From: Caldilineae bacterium
GTDB taxonomy: Bacteria > Chloroflexota > Anaerolineae > J102
NCBI GenBank assembly: GCA_011192085.1
Contig: DUEQ01000528.1
Coordinates: 1 to 12,644 of the forward strand
Length of the DNA stretch: 12,644 nucleotides
Direction: 5' to 3'
Part shown: one piece after another, positions 1 through 6,345 of the stretch
How positions within the stretch are numbered: the stretch's first letter is position 1
Layout of the letters: every line of letters starts with the position of its first letter
The notes under the pieces: generated by a model
Told to the model about the DNA's origin: nothing
Seen by the model: the letters and a program-made list of their open reading frames with translations, nothing else
The model's database searches: none
Translations under genes and position numbers: made by a program

Positions 1-12
1 AGGAGGAACGTA

Positions 13-582
13 ATGAACACCGACAGTCTCATTCAAAACATGATCCGCGCGGCTAAGCTCGACGTGGACTTCTTCAGCGAAGTCGAGCACGATGAGAGTA
101 AGAACAGCGAAGCCCTGATGGTCGTGATCATCGCGGCCATTGCTAGCGCCCTGGGCAATGGCGTCGGCGGCATCTTCAGCAACGGTGTCATCGGCGGTCT
201 GATAGGCGCGATCTTCGGGTTGGTCATGGTCGTGGTTGGCTATTACCTGTGGTCCTACCTCACTTACTTCATCGGCGTCAAGCTGTTTGGCGGCGAAGCG
301 GAGCCGGGCGAGGTGCTTCGCACCTTTGGCTACGCTTACAGCCCGCAGGTGTTGAGCATCCTCGCGTTCATCCCCTGTGTGGGCTGGCTTGCAGCCTTCG
401 CGGGCGGCATCTGGTCCCTGGTTGCGGGGATTGTCGCCATTCGCGAGGCCATGGATTTTGACACCAGCAAGGCCATTCTCACAGCGCTGATCGCCTGGGT
501 GGTGATCATGCTTCTTCTCATGTTCCTGGGCGCGGTTCTGGGAATCGGCGCGATGGGCGCGGGTGCGATGCTGGGTCGATAG
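13..582 (+). CDS. Yip1 family integral membrane protein
   Basis: This 189-residue protein matches the style of the bacterial Yip1/YIP1-domain family: a short hydrophilic N-terminus (residues 1-33), then five or so hydrophobic helices. The family-like stretch is around residues 103-155, with LRTFGYAYSP at about 103-112, a GIWSLVAGI-like segment, and a short IREAMDFDTSKA-type loop before the last helix. The C-terminus is rich in Gly, Ala and Met. It should sit in the cytoplasmic membrane; the biochemical role of bacterial members is not established. The start is well supported by AGGAGG at bases 1-6 with a 6-base spacer. The gene ends 26 bases before an intrinsic terminator, so it closes a transcript that began outside the window. 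The family call is by pattern and hydrophobicity; the precise function is unknown. Confidence 0.8.
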   Translation: MNTDSLIQNMIRAAKLDVDFFSEVEHDESKNSEALMVVIIAAIASALGNGVGGIFSNGVIGGLIGAIFGLVMVVVGYYLWSYLTYFIGVKLFGGEAEPGEVLRTFGYAYSPQVLSILAFIPCVGWLAAFAGGIWSLVAGIVAIREAMDFDTSKAILTALIAWVVIMLLLMFLGAVLGIGAMGAGAMLGR

Positions 583-608
583 TCCCCCATCGAGATGGTC
601 CATCAGTT

Positions 609-645
609 AACGGGACGCTGAGAGACGGCGTCCCGTTTCTTTTTC
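609..645 (+). terminator. Rho-independent terminator after the Yip1 gene
   Basis: A perfect 10-bp stem (AACGGGACGC at 609-618 pairing with GCGTCCCGTT at 628-637) encloses a 9-base loop and runs into a T-rich tract (TTTCTTTTT, 636-644). It lies 26 bases after the Yip1 stop codon and just before the GDPD promoter, so it separates two transcription units. Confidence 0.93.
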
Positions 646-662
646 AGACCGCGTCCGGGAGA

Positions 663-671
663 TGGTATAAT
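663..671 (+). promoter_or_regulatory. Extended -10 promoter for the GDPD operon
   Basis: TGGTATAAT is a perfect extended -10 element (TGN followed by TATAAT at 666-671). No good -35 box is visible; the best candidate 17 bases upstream is TTCAGA-like at 643-648 and falls in the terminator T-tract. A start 7-8 bases downstream of the hexamer would fall on or next to A679, the first base of the GDPD start codon ATG. This predicts a leaderless mRNA. The position directly behind a terminator supports a real promoter. Confidence 0.7.
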
Positions 672-678
672 GCAAGGC

Positions 679-1572
679 ATGAGCCGCGACATCCTCTTCC
701 GCCTTCTCGCCACCATCGTCATCGTCATCCTCATCTTCGCGCTGCATCGGTTCATCACCGTGGGGCCCAGGCCCGAACAGCCAGCGTTGGCGGACCCGCC
801 CCTGCTCTTTGCTCATCGGGGCGGAGCCGGTCTTTGGCCCGAGAACACCCTGCTGGCCTTCGAGCACGCGGCCCAGCTGGGCGTGGATGTGCTGGAGCTG
901 GATGTCCATCTCACCGCGGACGATGAACTCGTGGTCATCCACGACGCCACGGTGGACCGAACCACCGATGGCAGGGGACGGGTGCGCGAGATGACGGTGG
1001 CCCAGTTGCAGACTCTGGATGCAGGCTACCGCTTCACCTCGGACGACGGGGCCCATCCCTACCGCGGGCAGGGCGTCACCATTCCCACCCTGGCCGAGGT
1101 GCTGACCACTTTTCCTAACCACCGCATCAACATCGAGATCAAAGATGACGATCGGCGAGCCGCGGAGCGTCTGGCGGAGATCATCGATGCGTTCGCCGCG
1201 CAGGATCGGGTCATCGTGGTCAGCTTCCATGATGAGCCCCTGACCTACTTCCGCAAATTACAGCATCGCGTGGCCACGGCCGCGGGGCCGGGCGAAACCC
1301 GCACCTTCTTCATCCTCAGCAAGCTCCATCTCTGGCGATTCCACCGCGCCCACGCCGACGCCTATCAGGTCCCCACCAACAAAGGCCGGGCCCGGTTCGA
1401 CGATGCGTTCTTCATTGCGCATGCGCACAAACTCAATCAACAGGTCCATTTCTGGACCATCAACGACCCGGAGGAGATGCGTCGCCTGCTGGCGTTGGGT
1501 GCGGACGGCATCATGACCGATCGGCCCGATCTCGGCATGGACCTCTTCCGCGAGATGGGATGGAAGCAATAA
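679..1572 (+). CDS. Membrane-anchored glycerophosphodiester phosphodiesterase (GDPD)
   Basis: The enzyme hydrolyses glycerophosphodiesters, from phospholipid turnover, to glycerol-3-phosphate and an alcohol. In the 297-residue form, residues 5-24 form one hydrophobic helix (signal anchor), so the catalytic domain probably faces outwards. The GDPD signatures follow in order: AHRGG with His46/Arg47, PENT with Glu55, LELDVH with Glu73 and Asp75 (metal ligands), VIHDATVDRTTDG with the second catalytic His88, NIEIK with Glu153 and Lys155, and a C-terminal FWTIND and GADGIMTDRP typical of the TIM barrel end. All catalytic positions are present. An in-frame ATG at 670 lies inside the TATAAT -10, so the ATG at 679 is preferred; it has no usable SD, which fits a leaderless start. 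It is followed after 13 bases by the CBS-ACT gene, probably in one operon. Confidence 0.93.
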   Translation: MSRDILFRLLATIVIVILIFALHRFITVGPRPEQPALADPPLLFAHRGGAGLWPENTLLAFEHAAQLGVDVLELDVHLTADDELVVIHDATVDRTTDGRGRVREMTVAQLQTLDAGYRFTSDDGAHPYRGQGVTIPTLAEVLTTFPNHRINIEIKDDDRRAAERLAEIIDAFAAQDRVIVVSFHDEPLTYFRKLQHRVATAAGPGETRTFFILSKLHLWRFHRAHADAYQVPTNKGRARFDDAFFIAHAHKLNQQVHFWTINDPEEMRRLLALGADGIMTDRPDLGMDLFREMGWKQ

Positions 1573-1585
1573 CAAGGAGGCCCCC

Positions 1586-2170
1586 ATGCTTATCAAAGAT
1601 TTCATGACCCGCGATGTGGTGACTGTCCAGAGCAGCGCCACGGTCGAAGAAGTGAAAAACCTGCTGGCTCATTCCAACTTCCACCGCGTGCCCGTCATGG
1701 AGGGGGACAAACTGGTCGGGCTGGTGAACTGGCATCGCCTGGTGGGGCAGGGGCCGGTGAAATATTGCATGGTGAAAAACCCCATCACTGGCGCGCCCGA
1801 TATGACCATCGAAGAGGCCGCGGACTTGATGATCCGCCATCAGATCAGCTCCTTGCCCGTGCGAGATGGCGAGGCGTTGGTGGGGATCATCACCCTGCGC
1901 GATCTGTTCAAAGCGGGAATCGAGGCCCTGGGCGCGCGCAAGCACGGCGTGCGCATCACCGTCATCCTGCCCGACATGCGGGGCATCCTGGCCGACGTGA
2001 TCAACGCGCTCTCGAACCTGGGCGCGTATTATGTCAGCCTCGTCAGCCTGCCCCATCCCCAGGGCCGGGGCGAGATGGTCACCATCAAGGTGCAAGACGT
2101 GAATCAGAACCAGGTGGAGGAAGCGCTGTCCGACATCAGCGTCGAAATCGAGGACATCCGGACGGTCTGA
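1586..2170 (+). CDS. CBS-CBS-ACT domain protein (AcuB-like architecture)
   Basis: The 194-residue soluble protein has two CBS motifs and an ACT domain. CBS1 is about residues 1-55, opening with IKDFMTRDVVTV and closing with VGLVNWHRLV. CBS2 is about residues 60-115, with VKNPITGAPDMTIEEAADLM and VGIITLRDL. The ACT-type region at about 120-190 has a VRITVILPDMRGILADVINAL helix-turn and GAYYVSLVSLP. Such proteins usually bind adenine nucleotides in the CBS pair and a small ligand, often an amino acid, in the ACT domain. The architecture resembles AcuB, but no acuA or acuC lies here, so I give no symbol. The start is fixed by AAGGAGG (1574-1580) five bases before ATG. The glycosyltransferase start lies only 3 bases after its stop. 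A regulatory role for its operon neighbours is inference. Confidence 0.88.
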   Translation: MLIKDFMTRDVVTVQSSATVEEVKNLLAHSNFHRVPVMEGDKLVGLVNWHRLVGQGPVKYCMVKNPITGAPDMTIEEAADLMIRHQISSLPVRDGEALVGIITLRDLFKAGIEALGARKHGVRITVILPDMRGILADVINALSNLGAYYVSLVSLPHPQGRGEMVTIKVQDVNQNQVEEALSDISVEIEDIRTV

Positions 2171-2173
2171 CGA

Positions 2174-3355
2174 ATGCGCGTCCTCGCCTTCTCCATCGAC
2201 CTGCCCGGCCACCTCGACTGGGGCGGGTATCTGAAGACCGCGAGGGAGCTGACGCGGCGCGGTCATGACGTGATGTGGGTCTCAGGCCCCATGGTGAAGG
2301 CTCAGGTGCGGGCCGCGGGCGTGGCTTTCACACCCACGTCCATCACCGGGTGGCGGCACGCGCTCCCCCCCATCCGACCCGATCTCTCGCCCCAACAGAG
2401 GGAGATGGAGCGCATGCGACGGGCGATCATCGTCTGGTTAGACGCCGCGAGCGTGCTGGCCGCGGTGCAGGCGCTGGAGGAGGTCGCGGACGCGTTCCGG
2501 CCCGATGTGATCATGACCGAACCCTTCGCGGCCGCGGGCGCGATCCTGGCGGAACGTCGCGGCTTGCCCCTGGTTGTCGTGGGCCGCCCCGCGCAACCGC
2601 CCAAAGCGCCCAATCCCCGCCGCCTCCCTAATCCCGCCATCCCCTTCATCGAGCGCCTGCTGGAACAGGCCGGCATGGAGGGGCGCTATTGGGACCTGGA
2701 CCGGGGCCATCCTCGCTCTCCCCATCTCCATCTCGATTTCTTCTGCCGCGAATGGTACGCGGATCTGAAAGCCGTCGAGCCGCAGACTCACTTCTGCGGG
2801 GGCGCGCCTGCCCCGCCCCAATCCCTTGCTCTGCCGCCCGACGCCCGTCCGCTCCTCCTGGTCACCCTGGGCTCCACCTTCGCCAACGACGAGAACTTCT
2901 TTCGCATCGCGGCCGAAAGCGCGCTGCTCTCTGTGGCCCGACCTCTCCTGGTCACGGGCCAACGCACGCCCCATATCCTCGCCAGTCTGCGCCAGGCCCC
3001 GCCCGGCCCCGCCATCATCCGCGACTGGATTTCTTATGACAAGTTATTCCCCTGCCTGGCGGGCGCAGTCCATCATGGCGGCGTGGCCACCACCCACGCC
3101 GCGCTGGTCCATGGCGTCCCCCAGGTGGTTGTCCCCCACGCGGGGGATCAGTATCCTCAGGCTGCGCGAGTGACCCAGGCCGGGGTCGGCTACGGCATTC
3201 GGCCCCGGGATTTCACCATTGAGAACGCGCCGCTCATCCTGGCCGACATCCTCTGGGATCCGGAATTCCAGGAGAACGCCCGGCGGTTGGCAGCCATCAT
3301 GCAAGGGCTGGGCGGACCCGCGGCCGCAGCCAATGCCGTGGAGATGCTGCTTTGA
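2174..3355 (+). CDS. GT1/MGT-family glycosyltransferase (UGT-like, GT-B fold)
   Basis: This 393-residue protein is a two-domain GT-B glycosyltransferase of the UDP-glycosyl/macrolide transferase type. The N-terminal half has an opening Rossmann strand (MRVLAFSIDLPGH, with the putative catalytic His13) and a second strand with VIMTEPFAAAGAILAE. The C-terminal half has LLVTLGS (about 228-234, sugar-nucleotide region), then the donor-binding signature at about 299-331: HHGG, ALVHGVPQVVVP and GDQ at 324-326. There is no signal peptide, so it is probably cytoplasmic. The acceptor is unknown; family members glycosylate lipids, sterols, carotenoids or macrolides. The start lies 3 bases after the CBS-ACT stop and has no SD, suggesting translational coupling. 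Lipid glycosylation fits the neighbouring GDPD but is inference. Confidence 0.88.
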   Translation: MRVLAFSIDLPGHLDWGGYLKTARELTRRGHDVMWVSGPMVKAQVRAAGVAFTPTSITGWRHALPPIRPDLSPQQREMERMRRAIIVWLDAASVLAAVQALEEVADAFRPDVIMTEPFAAAGAILAERRGLPLVVVGRPAQPPKAPNPRRLPNPAIPFIERLLEQAGMEGRYWDLDRGHPRSPHLHLDFFCREWYADLKAVEPQTHFCGGAPAPPQSLALPPDARPLLLVTLGSTFANDENFFRIAAESALLSVARPLLVTGQRTPHILASLRQAPPGPAIIRDWISYDKLFPCLAGAVHHGGVATTHAALVHGVPQVVVPHAGDQYPQAARVTQAGVGYGIRPRDFTIENAPLILADILWDPEFQENARRLAAIMQGLGGPAAAANAVEMLL

Positions 3356-3395
3356 CAACAGCTTTGGCATCGCGAGCGAGAGGATTTCGGCGATA

Positions 3396-3417
3396 ACGTG
3401 GGCCGAATTTCCCACGT
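3396..3417 (+). terminator. Stem-loop after the glycosyltransferase, possible terminator
   Basis: A perfect 7-bp stem, ACGTGGG (3396-3402) with CCCACGT (3411-3417), encloses the loop CCGAATTT. It lies 40 bases after the glycosyltransferase stop. There is no T-tract, so it is not a canonical intrinsic terminator; it may be a transcript-end or mRNA-stability hairpin. Confidence 0.4.
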
Positions 3418-3452
3418 CCGCCATGCGTAAGGCGTCAAGTTTGCCTAGCCGT

Positions 3453-3473
3453 CATACTGAATACTGACCATTG
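3453..3473 (+). repeat. Heptad repeat (about 3 units) before alpha/beta hydrolase 1
   Basis: Three 7-base units read CATACTG, AATACTG, ACCATTG in direct tandem, ending 10 bases before the hydrolase ATG. The first two share ATACTG exactly; the third is diverged. A similar block precedes the second hydrolase at 4359-4386. The rest of the 128-base gap (3356-3483) holds only the stem-loop at 3396-3417. Confidence 0.5.
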
Positions 3474-3483
3474 ACGCTTCCCC

Positions 3484-4266
3484 ATGCCCTACGCTGCCAT
3501 CGGCAAGGCCCGGCTCTATTACGAAACGCAGGGCCAAGGCCCAACCATCATCCTCCTTCACAACGCGACCGGCTCGACGCGCGATTGGCGGCGCGTAGCC
3601 TCCCTGCTGACCGCGGGCGGCTACCGTGTCATCGCGTATGACCGTCGCGGTTTCGGGCGATCCGACCCCTTGCCCCAACCTGACTGGCCCCTGGATTATC
3701 TGCACGCCAGCCGAGATGAGCTGATCGCGTTCATGGACGCGTTGGGCCTGGACCAAGTCATCCTGGCGGGCAATAGCGACGGCGCGACCATCGCGCTGCT
3801 GGCCGCGGCCGCGCAGCCCCACCGCATCCACGCGGTGGCGGCGGAATCGCCCCACATGTGGTATGTGCCGGAGACGCTCATCCCAGCGTTCGAAGATTTC
3901 GAAAAGAACCTGGGCCGGGACCCCCGCTTTTGGCGAGCCATGCGCTGGTCTCATGGCGACCAGGCCGAGGAGGTGGTGCGGCGATGGCGCGACCGCTGGA
4001 CTGATCCCGCTTTCTTCTCCTGGAGTGAGCGCAACGCGTTGTCGCAGGTGACGTGTCCGGTTCTGGTTATGCATGGCGATCAGGATCCCTTTTTCCCCTT
4101 GGCGCACAGTCAAGAGATTGTTGCGTTGCTTTCAGATGTTCGTTTGGCGGTTTTTGAGGGTGTTGGACATGTGCTTCATTTGGAGATAGCGAATGGCTAT
4201 GCGCAAACCATTCTTGACTTCCTCAAACGCCGAAGCCTAGCTCCGCCGGATGACGAATCCGACTGA
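3484..4266 (+). CDS. Alpha/beta-fold hydrolase 1
   Basis: The 260-residue protein has a complete alpha/beta-hydrolase core. The oxyanion-hole strand is IILLHNATGS (about 22-31, with Asn where HG is usual), then AYDRRGFGRSDP (51-62). The nucleophile elbow is GNSDG with Ser98, the acid is in MHGDQDPFFP (probably Asp201), and the base is His229 in GVGHVLHLE. This is the general esterase/lactonase/dehalogenase-like class; the substrate cannot be told from sequence. No signal peptide is seen. ATG at 3484 has no SD (TTCCCC lies directly upstream). The next gene downstream is a paralogue-like hydrolase also starting Met-Pro-Tyr. The last quarter of the gene uses many T- and A-ending codons, unlike the rest (see findings). 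Confidence 0.9.
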   Translation: MPYAAIGKARLYYETQGQGPTIILLHNATGSTRDWRRVASLLTAGGYRVIAYDRRGFGRSDPLPQPDWPLDYLHASRDELIAFMDALGLDQVILAGNSDGATIALLAAAAQPHRIHAVAAESPHMWYVPETLIPAFEDFEKNLGRDPRFWRAMRWSHGDQAEEVVRRWRDRWTDPAFFSWSERNALSQVTCPVLVMHGDQDPFFPLAHSQEIVALLSDVRLAVFEGVGHVLHLEIANGYAQTILDFLKRRSLAPPDDESD

Positions 4267-4321
4267 GAGCAGGGCGTCCCAGGACGAATTCATCATCACC
4301 CGTCCATCGTCCTTTCACTGG

Positions 4322-4336
4322 CATTGGCGAGCAATG
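4322..4336 (+). repeat. Small inverted repeat in the gap between the two hydrolases
   Basis: CATTG (4322-4326) and CAATG (4332-4336) flank GCGAG. The stem can be extended by outer GG/CC pairs with one bulged base. It lies in the 129-base gap 4267-4395, upstream of the heptads. No T-tract follows. Its role is unknown; it may belong to a dispersed intergenic repeat. Confidence 0.3.
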
Positions 4337-4358
4337 GCCCGTGATTGCCTGATGGCTA

Positions 4359-4386
4359 ATTACTGCTTACTGATCACTTCACTGAA
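4359..4386 (+). repeat. Heptad repeat (about 4 units) before alpha/beta hydrolase 2
   Basis: Seven-base units read ATTACTG, CTTACTG, ATCACTT, CACTGAA in tandem, ending 9 bases before the ATG of the second hydrolase. The first two share TTACTG. The block resembles the one at 3453-3473 in unit length, core (TACTG) and distance from the start codon. Confidence 0.5.
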
Positions 4387-4395
4387 TCGAATCCA

Positions 4396-5217
4396 ATGCC
4401 CTACATCGACACCCCACGCGGCCAGTTCTTCTACCGAGAACAAGCTGGCTCCGACCCCATCCTCCTCTTCCTCCACGGCAACCTGGCCACTTCCCGCTGG
4501 TGGGAGCCCGTATTGCGCCGTCTGCCCCATGGCTGGCGCGGCGTGGCCTACGACGCCCTGGGCTATGGCGCGTCCGATCCCAGCGAGGAGCTCACCCGCT
4601 TCAGCGTGCCCGCGCGGCTGCGCGACCTCATCGCAGTCATCGAAGCCCTGGGCCTGAAGCGCTTGCATCTCATCGCCCACAGCACCGCCACGCCCGTCGC
4701 CATCGAATACGCGTTGCTCGCGCCTGAAACCGCCGTCACCCTCACCCTCATCGGGCCCGTGCCCTTCGCCAACGCCCAAACCCCCGAGGAGGCCTATCCG
4801 CTGCTGGAGCAACTGGCCGGCGACCGGGGCATGATCGAACAGGCCCTGCGAGCCAGCGCCCCCCACCTGGATGAAACGGAGGTCGACTTCGAGACCCTGG
4901 TCGGGGATGTGGCCGCGCTGCCCCCCCTCGCGCTGCCCGCCATCGCCCGCGGGCTGGACGCCTGGCGCGCGGGCGACCGCACCCGCGGCCTGACCATGCC
5001 CGTGATGCTGGTCCGAGGAGAAGATGATATCATGATCGAGGAGCAACAGGCGTATCAGACCTTGCTCGCCATCCCCGGCGCGGGCCAACTCGAACTGCTG
5101 CACGGCGCGGGCCACAGCCCCATGCTCGAAACCCCTGCGGGCCTGACCGAACTTCTCATCGCATTCATCACCGAGGATTGGGAGGAATTCGCTTCCATCC
5201 GCCAACATGTGGAATGA
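4396..5217 (+). CDS. Alpha/beta-fold hydrolase 2
   Basis: This 273-residue protein follows the alpha/beta-hydrolase plan: LLFLHGNLATSRWW with the HGN oxyanion-hole motif (about 23-36), AYDALGYGASDP (51-62), the nucleophile region LIAHSTATP with Ser96, the acid in VRGEDD (probably Asp211), and the base His240 in HGAGHSPMLE. The elbow reads A-H-S-T-A instead of G-x-S-x-G, so both glycines are alanine. The triad residues remain. It shares the Met-Pro-Tyr start and overall layout with the upstream hydrolase, suggesting an old tandem duplication. No SD precedes the ATG. Its stop overlaps the SD of the membrane protease gene, which suggests one operon with that gene and the YihY gene. The substrate is unknown. 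Confidence 0.88.
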   Translation: MPYIDTPRGQFFYREQAGSDPILLFLHGNLATSRWWEPVLRRLPHGWRGVAYDALGYGASDPSEELTRFSVPARLRDLIAVIEALGLKRLHLIAHSTATPVAIEYALLAPETAVTLTLIGPVPFANAQTPEEAYPLLEQLAGDRGMIEQALRASAPHLDETEVDFETLVGDVAALPPLALPAIARGLDAWRAGDRTRGLTMPVMLVRGEDDIMIEEQQAYQTLLAIPGAGQLELLHGAGHSPMLETPAGLTELLIAFITEDWEEFASIRQHVE

Positions 5218-5220
5218 GGT
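5216..5220 (+). promoter_or_regulatory. Shine-Dalgarno that decides the S2P protease start
   Basis: GAGGT at 5216-5220 overlaps the hydrolase stop TGA (5215-5217) and stands 4 bases before ATG 5225. It favours this ATG over the in-frame ATG at 5207, which lies inside the hydrolase and has no SD. Confidence 0.6.
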
Positions 5221-5224
5221 CAAC

Positions 5225-6343
5225 ATGAGCTCAAAACATCTGCGTATCGGACGCATCGCGGGAATCCCCATCAGCCTCGATTACTCCTGGTTCCTCATCG
5301 TCTTCCTGCTGACCTGGAGCCTGGGCGCGAGCTACTTTCCCAGCCAGTTTCCCGGCTGGTCCGCGTGGGAGTATTGGGGCATCGGCGGCGCGGCCGCGCT
5401 ACTCCTGTTCGCCAGCGTGCTGCTGCACGAACTGGGCCACGCGGCTGCGGCCAGACACTATCGCATCCCCGTGCGGGAGATCACCCTCTTTATCTTCGGC
5501 GGCGTGGCTCAGATCCAGGAAGAGCCCCGAAGCGCCTGGTCGGAGTTCTGGATCGCCATCGCCGGGCCCGCGGTGAGTTTGGGGCTGGGGATTCTGTTCT
5601 ATGGCCTGGCCGCAGCCGCCGGTGGGGTATCGCAGCTTTACGCCATCTTCAACTATCTGGGGTATGTGAATCTCGCCCTATTCGCCTTCAATCTCATCCC
5701 CGGCTTTCCCCTGGACGGGGGACGGGTGCTGCGGGCCATCCTGTGGGGCGCGAGTAAGGACACCTCATGGGCGACTCTCGTTGCGGCCAATGTGGGGCGG
5801 TTCATTGCCTATGGGTTCATCGCCCTGGGGCTAGTGATGATGTTCCGGGGTCATTATTATGACGGCGTCTGGCTGGCGTTTATCGGCTGGTTTTTGGAGA
5901 GCGCGGCTGTGGCCCAGGTGCAGCAACAGAAAATCCGCGACATGCTCTCGCGTTACCGGGTGGCCCAGGCCATGAGTAGGAAGCTGAACCTTTTGCCTGC
6001 GGACACGCCGCTGGATGTGCTGGTCCACGAGCATTTGCTGGGCTCGGGCAAGCGGGCCTATGTGGTGCAGCGGGATGGCGCGCCTGCGGGCATCCTCACC
6101 ATCCATCAGATTCGGAAAGCGCCCAAGGACCGTTGGGCCCTGACTACGGCCGCGGAGGTGATGATTCCCCAACGGGAAGCTCGCACCATCTCGCCCGAGG
6201 ATGACTTGTGGACCGCACTTTCGGCCATGGACCGGGAGGGCGTGAACCAGTTGCTGGTGATGGAAGATGGCCAGATCGTGGGCATGCTCAGCCGCGAGGA
6301 CCTGGTCAGCTTTCTGCAAACGCTGCACGAGCTGAGGGTGTGA
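5225..6343 (+). CDS. Site-2 protease family (M50) membrane metalloprotease with CBS domains
   Basis: In the 372-residue form the protein opens with the typical family strand RIGRIAGIPISLDYSWF. The zinc site HELGH lies in a membrane helix (His68, Glu69, His72), and the third ligand is in NLIPGFPLDGG (Asp164). Several more membrane helices cover about residues 20-225. Residues about 245-370 form a cytosolic CBS pair: VAQAM, LDVLV, YVVQRDGAPAGILTIHQI and then AAEVMIP, DLWTALSAMD, QLLVMEDGQIVGMLSREDL. This is the Rip/SpoIVFB-CBS type of intramembrane protease, which cleaves membrane-bound substrates and may be tuned by nucleotide binding to CBS; the substrate here is unknown. The zinc residues are complete. 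It lies between hydrolase 2 and the YihY gene, with almost no gap either side. Confidence 0.93.
   Translation: MSSKHLRIGRIAGIPISLDYSWFLIVFLLTWSLGASYFPSQFPGWSAWEYWGIGGAAALLLFASVLLHELGHAAAARHYRIPVREITLFIFGGVAQIQEEPRSAWSEFWIAIAGPAVSLGLGILFYGLAAAAGGVSQLYAIFNYLGYVNLALFAFNLIPGFPLDGGRVLRAILWGASKDTSWATLVAANVGRFIAYGFIALGLVMMFRGHYYDGVWLAFIGWFLESAAVAQVQQQKIRDMLSRYRVAQAMSRKLNLLPADTPLDVLVHEHLLGSGKRAYVVQRDGAPAGILTIHQIRKAPKDRWALTTAAEVMIPQREARTISPEDDLWTALSAMDREGVNQLLVMEDGQIVGMLSREDLVSFLQTLHELRV
6334..6338 (+). promoter_or_regulatory. Shine-Dalgarno that decides the YihY GTG start
   Basis: GAGGG at 6334-6338, inside the end of the protease gene, lies 7 bases before GTG 6346. Another in-frame GTG at 6340 overlaps the protease stop as GTGA but is only one base from this SD, so 6346 is preferred. 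Confidence 0.5.
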
Positions 6344-6345
6344 TC

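Noticed and set aside
607..1230. Minus-strand open frame of 207 codons opposite the GDPD gene, with a run of acidic residues
   Set aside because: It is antisense to a gene with full GDPD motifs, crosses the intrinsic terminator, and its acidic run comes from the complementary ATC/GTC codons of the GDPD membrane helix.
4250..4657. Plus-strand frame of 135 codons bridging the gap between the two hydrolases
   Set aside because: It overlaps the start of hydrolase 2 in another frame, is Ser/Pro/Thr-rich without a domain, and contains the heptad repeats, so it looks non-coding.
5207..5224. Earlier ATG for the membrane protease, overlapping hydrolase 2 by 11 bases
   Set aside because: No SD precedes it, whereas ATG 5225 has GAGGT at proper spacing and the family N-terminal strand starts soon after.
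4360..5271. Minus-strand open frame of 303 codons opposite hydrolase 2
   Set aside because: It is Gly/Gln/Asp-rich with no recognisable domain, as expected from the antisense of a GC3-rich gene that itself carries all hydrolase motifs.
6208..6345. Upstream extension of the YihY frame into the protease gene
   Set aside because: The extra 46 codons lie within the protease CBS region in another frame and have no hydrophobic or family-like sequence; the GTG at 6346 has an SD.
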